Source of the DNA: Proales similis
Lineage: Eukaryota > Rotifera > Eurotatoria > Ploima > Proalidae
Assembly (NCBI GenBank): GCA_019059635.1
Contig: JAGVRJ010000008.1
Coordinates: 1,488,001-1,552,000, forward strand
Length of the DNA stretch: 64,000 bases
Direction: 5' to 3'
The translations under genes and the position numbers were made by a program. Of the stretch, positions 42,603-54,309 are shown one piece after another. Under the pieces are notes generated by a model, which ran no database searches, was not told the DNA's origin, and saw only the letters and a program-made list of their open reading frames with translations. Numbering within the stretch: position 1 is the first letter of the stretch; each line of letters begins with the position of its first letter.

Positions 42603-45600
42603 TCAGACACACTTTTGCTCTTTGGCTCTGTTTATGTAGACGTTTAGAAGTTTGATTTTGCTCGAGCTCAAGTCGGTCAAGTGTGGCCGCAGCTCTTCGC
42701 CGATAATCATGTAAATGCTCACGAGACAAAAGACGGCCGCCTTGCGCACTGGACTCTGCGGACTGTCCCAGGCGATGACCAGAGCGGCCAGCAGTTCAGG
42801 AAGTAGCTTCTTGCACAAGTCGGCGCTCATCTGGTCGATAGAGCGCTGCAGCATGCGAATGGCGATCAAATTCTTCGGATAGTCGGCGGCTTCGATCAGC
42901 GGCTTGAGACAGCGGGCGCACGGCTCAGGCGGCAGGCAGCGAGCGGCCGTCTGCACCGTCTCCTCGATCAGCTTGCTCAGCTCGTTCTGCGGCGAGTCCT
43001 TGTACTTGTCGATCAGCTTCAATATGGTCAGCTCAATGTAATTGTAAAACTCTTTGTAATGAAATTGCAACAGCTCCCTGAGCGCGACCAGAGTCTGAAG
43101 TAGAAGCGTCTGGTCCTGACTGTTCTCGGCGGCCGCTGCGCTGCAGTTGTCCAGGTGATTGAACAAGCAGAACAGCACCGTTTTAAAGTTCTCATTCCAT
43201 TTACACTCGGGCCTGTTGCCGGCCTTTATGATTTCGGTCAGTTCGTACATGGCCGTCAGACGCTCCTGGGTGCTCTTGGTGGCGCCCGAGCCCGACGTGC
43301 TCGACAATATGTTTATCACTTGGCCTATGTTGGCCAGGGGCATGCTCGACGACGTAGTGGTCGACGAGTTGGTCAGCGCGCCGTCCGAGTCGCTGTCCAT
43401 GTCACCGTTGCTGAGCATGCCGCTGTCCTTTGACTGCGCATCGACGGCGCCTCCGTTGCTCTTGAGGTACTTGGCGTTGATTTCTTTGCCGCCCGTCAGA
43501 TAGAACGGACTGTGCGTGCTCATGTTCAAGTTTTGAATGTCCTTGATCACGTGACTGAACTGAAGGGCCGACGAGGTGCCATCGCCCACTTGCATCGAGC
43601 TGACGTACTCGCTGAAGAAGGTGGCTTTGAAGCGACGCTCGCTCGGACTGAAGCTAGAGCCGGCCGAATGCTCGCTGCTCAGACTGTTGAGGTGAGAGCG
43701 TAGGATGCGCGAGGCGACGTCCTGAATGCTCTTGGGCAGCTCGGACAGCATGCTGGTGAACTCGGGCGTGTTGAGATTGAACAGAGCGACGAGCACCGCC
43801 TGCGCCGTCTTTCTCACGTCCACGTTCTTGGGCTCGGCGGTCAACGAGACTATTTTGGAGACGGCCACTTTGACGTCGTTGTCAACGTGAAAGTCGCTGG
43901 CCTCCATCAAGCAGATGACGTCCTGCAAGTACTTTAGAACGGCCAGCTTCACTTTGAGATTGCTCGTCTGCTGAGCCGACTGGTCCTGAATGAACTGGAC
44001 GAGGATTTTGAACTGCAGCTCGAGTTCAAACGACGAACGAATCACGCTGAGGCAGACGCAGATCTTCTGGTAGATGGTCGAAAGGTTCTCGCTGCCCAGC
44101 TTGACCAGCAGCCGCGTGAGAAGTGTGGGCAGCCATTCGCGCAGCTGCTGCTGCTTGTAGCTCGGTATGAACTCGATGAGAAACTCGAGCAACAGACTGA
44201 ACACTTTGACGTGCTGCTCGGTGAGCAGACGCGAGAATATTTCGCACAGACGCTTTATCTCCTGCTTGTGAAACTGGCGTCCGTTCTGGTGCATGCTGCG
44301 CAGATTGACCAGGCCGTCTCGTCGGTCGGACCACTGTGAGCTTGACAAGCAAGTGATGGCCTCGTTCAGGTCCTGGCGAGAATAGGACAAAAAAGCATTA
44401 GCAAGTGATTGAGAGAATTGATGGGCCGGCAGGAGCCAGCGGGCTCAAAATTGAAACCGAGAAATCAAATGAGCAGAACACGAGTGTTGATGCAGCGCGT
44501 TAGAAACGAAACGAAAATCAAAACAAGACGAGCAAACGCGACGCGACTGCTCTGAAATTAAAAAACGGTTAATTTACACTCACTCTTACTTCGGTCACAC
44601 GAGAGCCGCCATAGGACGAGTTGAACGATCGGTCCGAGCAAAGACTTGACGTTTCGGACGCGTCGTCGCTGTCGTCCCATCTTCTCGAGCCCAGACTGCG
44701 CGCCTTCAACGCCAGAACGAGCTGAGCAAAAGAGCGGCCAACACGATTTAACGATCGAGTGCTTACGTATCTGGGCGCGGACATGGCCGACGCGATCGCC
44801 TGCTCGCCTTCGCTGTTGTTCGGAATCTGACGAGTGAAGAGACGACGGCCAGAGCTCTTTCCGAAACTGTAGCGACGCTCACTGCCGTAGTCTGCGTAAG
44901 AATGTGTAAACAGCTCGCCTTCACAGACACTTTGCTTGAACGCTTACTTGAACGACGACCGGGACTCGACTCGCGACTCGAGTTGCGGCTGCTGATCGGA
45001 ATTTTCGACTTTACTGCCGACGAGTTGGTCGATCGAGTCGAGTAGGATCGAGCCAGTTTGCTGCCTGACGGCGGAGTGCTTTCAACTGGCGAGCTGAGGT
45101 TTATTAGATTGGCGCTCGGAGACTGTTGAATGTGAGACTGATGCTGCTGCTGCTGTTGGGACTGATTTGCGCTCAAGTGCGTCAAATAGCTCATCTTGGG
45201 CGTAGGCGAGGTCGAACGGCTGCCCGGCTGTGACTGCGCGATTCGCGACGACGGACCCCGTGGCGTCGCGCCGTGAACACTCGAGCTCGACGGAATTCGC
45301 GACGAATAGCCGCTCGCTCGCGCCGAGTCGAGTCTGGACGCGTTCGGCGCCGGAATCCTCGAGCCTAAGAGAGCGAAAGCGTTAGACCACTTGGAGTCGG
45401 CAGCCACTAAAGGGTGCAATCGAGTCGGGAATCAGGCCAGGGCATGCAGAATCTACACGATCAAACACAAGGCTACCGAGTAAGAGACTACGATGGCGCC
45501 TGGTGCGAACACGTCTGGCCGCGTTCAGCTCGGCCATTAAATCGGAGTTTTCAAGCTCACTGGCCAGCAGCAGCTCGTTCGGGTCGAGACAGTCATCCAA

Positions 45601-48274
45601 ATGATCAAAGTCGAGGTGGTGATGGTCGTCGTCAACTGGATGACAAGTGCTCGGGCTCGTGTGCGCATCGCTCGATTTAGAAAAGTGCGTCGACTTACTT
45701 TGAGCAGAGGACATGAGCTGGGCGTTCTTTATGTCGACTGCGCTGGTGGAGCGCTTCATGCGCGAAGAGGGCGTGCCGGCCGAGATGAGTTTGCCGCCGA
45801 TTGGTCGGCGCGAGTCGACCGCGTCCTTGACGCTGCGCATCGAGCCCGAGTTGGCGCCCGCTTGCAGCAGCTTCTGCGTCTTGACGTCCATGGAGCGCAT
45901 CAACGCCTCGCCCTGCTGCGGGTAGTTGGCGTTGAAGCTCCAGAACGCCTTGCGGCCGAACACGCGCGCCTCTTGGTCGGCGTCGACCACGCCCTTTTTA
46001 ATGCAGGTCTGAATGAGCTGCAGGTGTCTGTCTGTGTGGTACGTGTCCCAGGTCTCGAGCAGCTGGTTGAGAAACTCGCAGCAGTGGCGTCTGATCTCTT
46101 TGGAGCGCGAGCTGATGCCCGTGCCGATGTGCGGTATGAGCCGGCCCGAGTGCGTGTTTTCAATTATGAAGCGAAGTGCCACTATGCCGCTGCTGGCCAT
46201 CACTTTGGCGCTGTTCTGAATCAGATTTATCAAGTGCGGCATGCACTGCTCGACAAAGATCTCGAGCCGATTGCCCAGCGACTGCGACAAGAACGCCGCT
46301 GAGATGCAGGCTTCTCTCACAATCTGCGAGCGCAGGTCTTTCAGCTGCAGTGTGAACGGCACCGTCAGCGGCTTGAGCAGCGAGAAGAACTCTTCGGTGT
46401 GCTCGCTGCTGCAGGCGATCGCCAGCGACCGAATTCGCTTCAGCTTCACAGGCGGAGCGTTAATCTAAGCAAAGGCCAAGCAAGTAGAGGCCAGATGCGC
46501 CTACCGAATCGACGCGCTTCTCCCAGTCGTTGCTCACGTCCGCCAGGCATTCGGTTATTTGGCCCATGTGCTGTTCGAGGTCACGCGCCGAGTAGATCTA
46601 AAGACCGAGAGAGAGAGAGAGAGAGAGAAGGCTCAGTGAAGAATGGCCACAGAAATGGAGCGGAGTGGGCGCTCACCTGAATCTTGGGCACTGACTCGAA
46701 ACTGGAGAGGAATGCGTCCTCGTCCACCTTGCCAGCCGACTGATTGTTGCTGCTGTTGCCTTCAATTGCGGGTGAAGAGTGTGCGTGCCAAGGCGCTTGG
46801 ACATGTTACTTACTCTGTGCATAGCGACTCTGCACTGACGAGTAGTTGGAGCCGTGTATTGATCGTGTTGACGACGACGAGGACATCATCTTGCCCGATT
46901 TAGACGGTGGCAGTGAGGCGGCTGAAGAGGAGATGCTCACGTTGGCTAGCTGCTCCTGTTTGCTTGAACCTACAATTGTGCGAACATATTAAAATTGAAA
47001 CGACGATTTGTAACGAGGACGACAGAAGTGAACCATCTTTTATTATTCAACACACACACACACACTCAGTGATTAGTGGATTGAACACACACACACATAT
47101 GCGCTCAGAGAAAGACCTTATAGACAGTCATAGTAGTAGAAGGGCATTCGACATAAACAGCTATTATGAACATGAGTCGGAGAGGCGCCGCATTAATTGG
47201 GTAACGGCCTGACCGAGTTAAGCCAGAGCGCTTAGGCAAGCGAATGGCAAATTAGGGATTGGCAAGCCGGTTCAACGTCCATGGGCTGCTTACTTGAAGC
47301 CACAGAGCAGTCGTCTCTCAGGTTGGGCGAATGCAGCGGAGTCTGGCCGCTCGCCTCTGTCTCTTGGTCATCCGTTTCGAGCTGGACAGAAGCAGACTGC
47401 TCCTGCTGGTCAATGGTTTCACTTGACGAGTGACTGCTTTCACTCGGATCGCTGAACGACGACAGGAGATGGTCGGGCTCCGCCTCAGTGTCATGGCTCT
47501 GACGGCGCAGCGAACGAGGCAACGACGGGGCCGCTCTGCTCTTGATCACATTGCGTTTGGTGAGGAGACACGTCTTTTGATCGATCGGCGAGACGACCAC
47601 ATTCAGCTCGTTTGAGTTGAAGCGAAAGAACTGTGTGGATGGGCCGAGAAACTGCTCGAGCAGGTTGGGATTCATTGTGTACAGTAGTCGATTTAAGGAG
47701 CCCAGAAGACGATGTAGGCGGAGAGAGAAAGAGAAAAGACGCTCGTTCTACAATCGCATGGTGCGCTCGTGTCTAGAGAGATAGAGAATTGCGAATGAAG
47801 ATCAAAGCGATGATGATGGACTTGGCTCGCGCAATTAACTAATCTGCTCGCTAACAAGCCCGCTTAAGCTTAATTGGTTCGCGTGGCCGCCGACGCCCGT
47901 TCTGCTATTTGGCCCGTGATCGTGAATAAGGTCAATACCAAGACGAGCGAGCCAGCCAATAAACAAAACGTTGCTAGGCGAGTCTAAATTCGCTCGCCTC
48001 TTCAGCTCTCCTTTTACTCATTTGCCTATGTTCGTTTAGTAGTTAAAACCACTGACTAAACTCTTGATGACAAAGCAGCAGCAGCAGCCACTGAGTGAGA
48101 GAGACAATTAGGAGCAGTCGCAATAACAGAATCATGAACGAGCGAATACTTAGCAATCAAAATCAATTTGTGCGCCCGAGCAAATATGAAAAGCGGCGAT
48201 TCGAAAAAAAAAAGTGAATAAGCCGCGCGACTCCAAATAAATAAAACAAAAAGAAATAAAGTCGAGACCGAGGT

Positions 48275-48305
<31 letters not shown>

Positions 48306-51126
48306 GGGGGCAGAGCAAATGGGCAGGGATGAATTAAGCGGGCGCGAGAGAAGCGTCAGGGCAGACTCGTCGCTCGCTAGGACACTCTGATTTACATAAG
48401 GTCCGCTCTGTGTCTGCAATCAAGCGCGAGCAAGCAAACGAGCGTTTTTATTTTTTCATATTAAATTGCAAACGAGCACAATGACCGTTCGCGTATGGTC
48501 GCGATTTAACTCTCTCACACACACACGCGCAGCCAGCTATGAAGAATGAACAAGCCCGGAGTAGACAAAACTTGGAGTTAAACGGGTCGCAGATGAATAG
48601 AGGTCGAGCAGCAGCAGCAGCAGCACATTTGAGAGGCTAATTTTTAATCAAAATCTCTCATTTCCTCTGCTCATCTCACTCTCTCTCTCTCGGTTTGCAT
48701 TTGAATGCCAATGATTACACACAGCAGCAAATAGAGGAAAAATGTTTACGAGCAAACTCTTTCTCACTCGCTAGCTCTTTGTGTCTTTCTGGCTCAGTTT
48801 GTCCATCAACACCTGATCTTGTTTGCTCAGGCCTCTTGTTCTCTGCTCGTGTTTTTCGTTTCTTTGCCCTTTTGCTCACTCTCTCTCTTTTCTCTCTTTC
48901 TCTCTCTCTGCCTCTCTCTGTCTCTCTTTGGCCCGTTCGCTTTCTCGGCTCAGCCGTTCTCAAACTGTTGCTGCGTTTCTCCCATTTTGATTGCCTTCAT
49001 TTCAAATTTCTATTTTCTTTTCGACGGCGGCCGTCACTCATTCGTCGTCACTCAGTCCGGCCAGCTCGTGCAGGCTCGGTGGCCCCTTTCGTCTTGTTTT
49101 TGTTGTGCTTGCGGCGAGGTCCTCGTCAGAGTCTTCTTCTGTTTCGTCGTCGTGGTCGTCGTTGTTGTCGTCATCTTGATCGTCGTCATCGCAGTTGTTG
49201 TTGTTGTTGTTTTCGTTGTTGTAGTAAACGTGCAATCTAATTTCGGTTCGCTTGAGGCTCTCGACGGACGGCCGATCCCCAAATTAGCATTTATGTCACA
49301 CACGCCCGTCCCCGAGCCAGCGAGCGAGAATGAGAAAGAGGGCGAGAGACAGATAGGGAGAGAGCGTCAATGAGAAAAAAGAGCGATGAGCGACGGATTG
49401 AGGCCGAGAGAAAGAGCGGCAGTCTTGTGTAAGCCGACGACGAGTTAGACGCCAACGATCAACTGGCGTGGGACGAGCCTCTCGCTGCCCTTCGCTTTAG
49501 GCAGCGCGATTAGGAGCCAAATAACTTGTCAAAAATTGGATAGTATTATTTATCTGATCGGCAAATCAAATTTCCTACGAGCCCGAATTGGAGCATGAAA
49601 GACGAGAACGAGAGCAAACGGAATGTCAAGCAGAGAGAGAGCCACTAGGGTCGAGAGGGTGTGTGGAGGTGAGCGATTGTGCGAGTCATTGAATCGACGA
49701 GAAGACCAACAGCGACCACCAGCCGATACGAAATAGAGGGCCAAATTGGTCGAGACTAAGACCAACAGCAGCAGCAGCAGGAGCGGTAGTGGGCATTGCC
49801 AAGAGTCGAGAGACTGTCAAGAGCAAGACAGGACAGTGCGGCTTTTCTAACCGAGTAGGTGACAACTCCTCACAACAGCTTGAGAGACCAGAAGGGGTCG
49901 ACGGAGGAGAGGGGGCGGATTTAATCATTTTGGTCGCTTCTTATCGTTTGCTGACCGAGACGACTCAGAATGAGTGCAAATTGTGTGTGTGTGTGTGCGA
50001 GTGCGTGTGTTTGAATAAAAGACAATAAACGACGGCGGCAGACGAGTTCGTGCTAGTTGGAAGAAAACGGGGCTTACCTTCGTCTCTAAGCTCGCCGCTG
50101 CTGCTCATAATCTCGTCGAACTTGCGCATTAGCAGTTTGAGTCTGTGCTCGATTGAAGAGAATATTCGCTTGAAAGTTTGTTGCTTCGTTGAGAAAGGCG
50201 CGTTCTGGTTTACTTGGCCTCGGGCATTTGCTTCTTTCGAATCTCTGTCCTCACTCGTTCGCCCAGATGCCGGTAGAGCTCAAGAGTGCTCTCGAACGCT
50301 TTGTCGCGCACATTCTGATTCGAGTCGGCCATCAGCTGGACAAGATGCGCGACCAGTTTGCTCACTGGCAGATGATTGCCGCCAATTCTGCGGTTCGGAC
50401 ATGACGTATGACAAGCGAGACGAGACGCCATTCGAGCTTACTTGTTGAGTGTCTCATCGAGCAGACGCGCAATCTCCTCTCTGACTTTGGGCAGTCGATG
50501 GCCCCATGCGGCGTTCAGCTTGTCCCAGATCACCTAATTGATTGTTTCTGGTCACAGACGCGCGTCTCCACGCTGCCAAGAGGGCGAGACATACCGGCGG
50601 CGTGTAGTGCGCCATCATGAATATCAGAATGTTCCTCGATGCCATTCGCACCTTTGAATGCGCTCGTAAGCGAGAATGAATGTTTTGCAACAAATGTGTA
50701 CATACGGGCTCCTTGCCGTCGGCCAGTCGTTCCACAATTGAGTTGACTACTGCAAATTCAAACATCCAGAGAGAGAGAGAGAGAGAATTAGAAAGGGCGG
50801 CCTGGTGAGAGGGCTGGTGGACACTTGCTTTCGGCAGCGTAGTTTTTCAGTTCGTCTTTGAGGCGTCCAATTAGAAGCTGAATGATTGTGAGGCCGTTTA
50901 TGGATATTCGATAATTGCTGCTGTGAATCCAGGCAAGCAGGGCTTCGCAGAAAGCGTTCAAGTCGTCGCACTTTAAATTCGATCGGGCTCGTTTGAGGTA
51001 GGCCTCGAGCTTGGCGAACACCTCGAGTCGAGCGTTTGTGTCTTTAGAGCACACCTTTGGCATAAAGTCGTTTAGCGAGCTGAAATCGTCGTTCATTAAG
51101 AGCAGCTCGTCCACGTCCAAGTCCAT
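42603..51126 (-). CDS. CLASP: CLASP (microtubule plus-end protein), long isoform
   Basis: Microtubule-stabilising TOG protein recruited by EB1. Fourteen exons from the start: 50829-51126, 50706-50749, 50595-50651, 50442-50533, 50214-50387, 50078-50168, 46814-46969, 46677-46759, 46505-46597, 45699-46464, 44948-45364, 44767-44891, 44590-44721 and 42603-44372, about 1432 residues. TOG1 is in exons 1-6 (DSNQNVRDKAFES, ELYRHLGERVRTEI) and TOG2 in exons 9-10 (DWEKRVDS, CSSEHTEEFFSLLKPL). A basic serine-rich linker in exon 11 has EB1-binding SxIP motifs (SRIP twice, SKIP). The TOG3 and C-terminal domain are in exon 14. Two junctions are odd: intron 1 uses a GC donor (AAA|GCAAGT), and intron 5 leaves the frame one base short unless a non-canonical GT-AA or TA-AG boundary, or a sequencing indel, is assumed. 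Intron 6 is 3.1 kb and houses an alternative first exon. Confidence 0.92.
47294..47675 (-). CDS. CLASP: Alternative first coding exon of CLASP
   Basis: An ATG at 47675 opens a frame of 127 codons plus one base ending at a consensus donor (TCAA|GTAAGC). This leaves phase 1, identical to the phase left by TOG1 exon 6, and both can join exon 7 (46969) in frame. The encoded 127 residues are unlike TOG1. They start MNPNLLEQFLGPSTQFFRFN and continue into an acidic, serine-rich tail. A short CLASP isoform lacking TOG1 from an internal promoter is known in mammals (CLASP beta/gamma forms). Conservation of this architecture is inferred. It could instead be an internal exon or a nested gene. Confidence 0.65.
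47676..50077. other. Rest of the large CLASP intron, with microsatellites
   Basis: 2.4 kb between the alternative exon and TOG1 exon 6. Includes (GA)n at 48275-48302, CT-runs at about 48675-48695 and 48885-48925, CAG repeats at 48608-48625 and a GT-run at 49981-50000. A minus-strand acidic frame at about 49038-49235 (N-, D- and E-rich, ending LHELAGLSDDE) lacks an ATG and is not called. The stretch upstream of 47675 presumably holds the internal promoter. Confidence 0.5.
48275..48302. repeat. (GA)n microsatellite in CLASP intron
   Basis: About 14 GA units followed by a G-rich run. Confidence 0.9.
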
Positions 51127-52414
51127 CTTGCAACGATTCTAAACTCGTCAGTGGTCAGCAAACAAAGCAAACAAAAAGTAAATAAAAATGAAGCTCAGCG
51201 CAGTCGGTGGCTGCAAACACGGAGGCAAGTTGAAAAATGAGACCAAAATAGCTGCTTGCCAAAATAGGCAGGCAAGCAGGCAGGATGGGAGGCCCAGAGA
51301 ACGAGGCCAAGTAGATTGAGCGGAACTCTCGCAAAGGCGCACTGCTCGGCTCTCTGTGTGCATGCATTCGTGTATAAACCTAATCAGCAGATCAATGCTG
51401 AGTGTGTGCGAGTGTGTGGCCAACAAACTCGCTAGCTCAACTCGCTCTTTTTCTAATCTTCTCATTATTCAATCGCACTTTACGAGAAAAGATGATCAAG
51501 AAGAAGAAGAAGAAGAAGAAAAAGCGGTGTCGGTGATGAGGGCCATGGACGGACAAACAGAAGCCGCTCCTCTCTCACTTTCTTTCTCTTCTGTTTGTCG
51601 TCGTCATTGTTCTTGTTGAGCTCGCAAATCGAGGCGAATTATGAATCATGCTTGTATTTGAACCAGCGACCAGATTTAAATTAGAATCGGATCTTTCCAA
51701 GCGCCACGAGGCTTGTTTGTTTCAGGCAATCTCGAATTTAGGCTCGGACTTGCCTCGATTGGCTCAACACCAAACCGCTTTTTCTCATAAACAACAAAAC
51801 ACAAACAGAAAGCGCAAGGCTCAAGTACGCCACAAGCACGTACGACTGGCCGACGCTCTTTCTTGTTTGCGCGAGGCTGACTATTCTCAGACTGCGCGAA
51901 GAAGGAGGCGATTGGCAGCGCGATTGGATGCTCTCGTTCTGAATATTTGCCCGTCCTAAATGCCGAATGCTCGTTTGCCAAACAACTCTCAGAAAGGGCG
52001 TCGGACACAAACGCCCTGGCCAAATTGATCAGCCGGCATCGTTCTGTTGTTGACCGATTGGCACCAATCAACGGCCGGGTTGAACTTGTCTATCAGAGAT
52101 GGTGCAACAGCTGATTTCTTTCCGTTTGTGCGTCACTAGTCTCTGCCCCGACTGGATCAGATCAGATCTTCAATGTGAAATGCTTTGAGTTAAAGTTGAG
52201 TAAATTTTGACCATTCAAGTCGGGCATTGTCGGTGCGAGAAAAGACAAGTCGGTCGAGATTGGTCTCAAGTTTTAAAAAATTATGTGAATCAAGAAAAAA
52301 AAAGACAAACAGAAAAGAGGAGAGAGAGAGGGAGCGAAAAAAGGTTCAAAGTCTAATCATTCAGCTCAAGTCGGCAAGTGCGCTCTTCATTGTATTTAGT
52401 TCGAAACCAGAGAA
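51127..52414. other. Head-to-head spacer CLASP / HSDL2
   Basis: 1.29 kb between divergent genes, probably two separate promoters. Between 51648 and 52123 there are plus-strand open frames with protein-like composition (an ATG frame of 103 codons ending at 51959, and an overlapping frame rich in SERASDTNALAKLIS-type helical sequence ending near 52112). I could not connect these by convincing splice sites, so no gene is called. Confidence 0.45.
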
Positions 52415-54041
52415 ATGATCAAGTGAGTGGCAGACACTTGTGGCCCGTTCTCCTCGATTAAGCTCGTCGATGATTTAGGCATTTGGCCGGCAAGACGGTG
52501 TTCATTACTGGCGCCTCACGTGGCATCGGCAAGGCCATTGCGCTCAGATGTACGTACGAACAGCTTCAAGCAGCTGTTGTTGTTGTTGATGTTGAATCAT
52601 TTGACTGATTGCATTCGAACAGGCGCCAGGGACGGAGCGAACGTGATAATCGCGGCGAAAACGGCCGAGCCGCATCCAAAGCTGCCCGGCACGATTTACA
52701 CGGCGGCCAAGGAGAGTAAGTGACACGCCCCGCTTGTCTGCGCACATCTCAAACACGATTCGATTCAAAGTCGAACAAGCCGGCGGCCAGTGCTTGCCCT
52801 GTGTGGTGGACGTTAGATTTGAAGAGCAGGTTAGCAAAGCGATCGAGGCCGGAGTGCAAAAGTTCGGCGGCATCGACATTCTCGTCAACAACGCCAGCGC
52901 GATTAGTCTGTAAGTCTGGCTGCCGACTCTTCAACTCTTTTGCTTCCTGCAGTTCGCTTTTGCGCAAAGAACGGGCACCTTGGAGACGCCGATGAAGAAG
53001 TACGATTTGATGAATTCAATAAACGCCCGCGGCACCTATTTATGGTAAAGCCGCGCTCTCTCTCTCGATCAAAGGCGCAAAGAAGAACCGATTAAAATTG
53101 GACGCAATGAAAATTTAGCTCAAAAGTGGCGCTGCCCTATTTGCTAAAGAGCAGCAATCCGCACATTCTGAACCTGGCGCCGCCGCTCAGTCTCAATCCC
53201 AAATGGTTCAAGAACAACCTTGCCTACACAATGGCCAAGTACGGCATGAGCTTCTGCGTTCTGGGCATGAGCGAGGAGTTTAGAGAGGAGGGCGTGGCTG
53301 TGAACGCTCTGTGGCCGCGAACGGCGATCGCCACCGACGCCATCGACTTGATTGCGTCGAGCGAAATGCGCAAGCAGTCCAGAACGGTCGAGATTATGGC
53401 CGACGCTGCCTACCAGATTCTGATAAAGAGCAGTCGAAGCTTCACCGGCAACTTTGTGGTCGACGAGCCGTTCTTGGCCAAGGAGCTCGGCATTACCAAC
53501 TTTGACAAGTACGCCGTTTGTCCCGGTAAGCAGACGCTCGCTTGAAAGCAGAGCAAAAAGGTGCGAACGTTCGTTTCAAAAAGGCAACCCGCTGATGCTC
53601 GACTTTTTCCTCGACGAAGAAGAGAACCTTCAGGCGGCCACACTGGTCAGCTTCACGGGGGCCAAGGCGAGCACCGAGCCGGCCGCCAAGAGCGACGCCA
53701 ACAGCGCCGACCTCACCGCGGCCATGGAGTCAATGAAGCGCCTGCTCTCGCCCGAGCTCGTCAAGAAAGTGAACGGAGTTTATCTGTTCAAAATAAACGA
53801 TGCTCAGCCGTCCGACTGGTATTTGGACTTGAAAAACGGCTCGGGCAGTCTGAGCACGGACGCGGCCAGTGAGAAGGCCAACTGCACGATGAGCATGAAC
53901 AAGGACGTGTTTCACAAGATGGTCACTGGCAGCCTCAAGCCGACCACGGCCTTCATGACCGGCAAGCTGAAGATCAAGGGCGACATGGGTCTGGCGATGA
54001 AACTCGAAAAGCTGATGGCAAGTCTGAGAGCCAAACTATGA
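52415..54041 (+). CDS. HSDL2: HSDL2, hydroxysteroid dehydrogenase-like protein 2
   Basis: Peroxisomal short-chain dehydrogenase fused to an SCP2 lipid-binding domain. Seven exons, 52415-52422 (only 8 nt), 52479-52549, 52623-52715, 52771-52909, 52970-53044, 53119-53525 and 53584-54041, give 416 residues (human 418). The NAD(P)-binding motif is TGASRGIGKA, followed by VIIAAKTAEPHPKLPGTIYTAAKE, the structural NNAS motif (ILVNNASAISL), and YTMAKYGM with the active-site Tyr and Lys. The SCP2 domain occupies about the last 110 residues (FMTGKLKIKGDMGLAMKLEKLM). The C-terminus is AKL, a peroxisomal targeting signal type 1. Acceptor positions for exons 5 and 6 are set by phase and alignment. A likely poly(A) signal is at 54189. 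Confidence 0.95.
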
Positions 54042-54121
54042 GCGAGCCCATGCCATTTAGCCTTCAATTGAACTCAGCACAAAAATCTTGTTCAAACGGC
54101 ATTTTAATGAGGAAGACGCGT

Positions 54122-54127
54122 TTTATT
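54122..54127 (-). terminator. Poly(A) signal of the XK-related-like gene
   Basis: TTTATT on the plus strand (AATAAA on the minus strand), 183 bp past that gene's stop and inside the predicted HSDL2 3'UTR. Confidence 0.6.
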
Positions 54128-54188
54128 GACGGAAAAATTTCAACAACAACAACAACCAGCAATGTAGCAGAAACACGAAAAATTTCGA

Positions 54189-54194
54189 AATAAA
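54189..54194 (+). terminator. Poly(A) signal of HSDL2
   Basis: AATAAA 148 bp past the HSDL2 stop. It lies beyond the likely minus-strand signal of the convergent XK-related-like gene (54122-54127), so the two 3'UTRs would overlap. Confidence 0.6.
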
Positions 54195-54309
54195 CGAAAC
54201 AAAGAGAATAAGCGTTTTACAAGGAGGCTGAAAAAACTGGGAAGTGAGACAACTTGATGCGGTCAGAGATAGCACGCTTAGGTCGTTGTGGATGCGTCCG
54301 ACAGCCCAT

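Noticed and set aside
49038-49235. Acidic minus-strand frame in the CLASP intron ending LHELAGLSDDE
   Set aside because: No ATG, mostly AAC/GAC triplet repeats upstream, no downstream poly(A) signal, and a stop codon that prevents use as a cassette exon. The last residues look protein-like but are too few.
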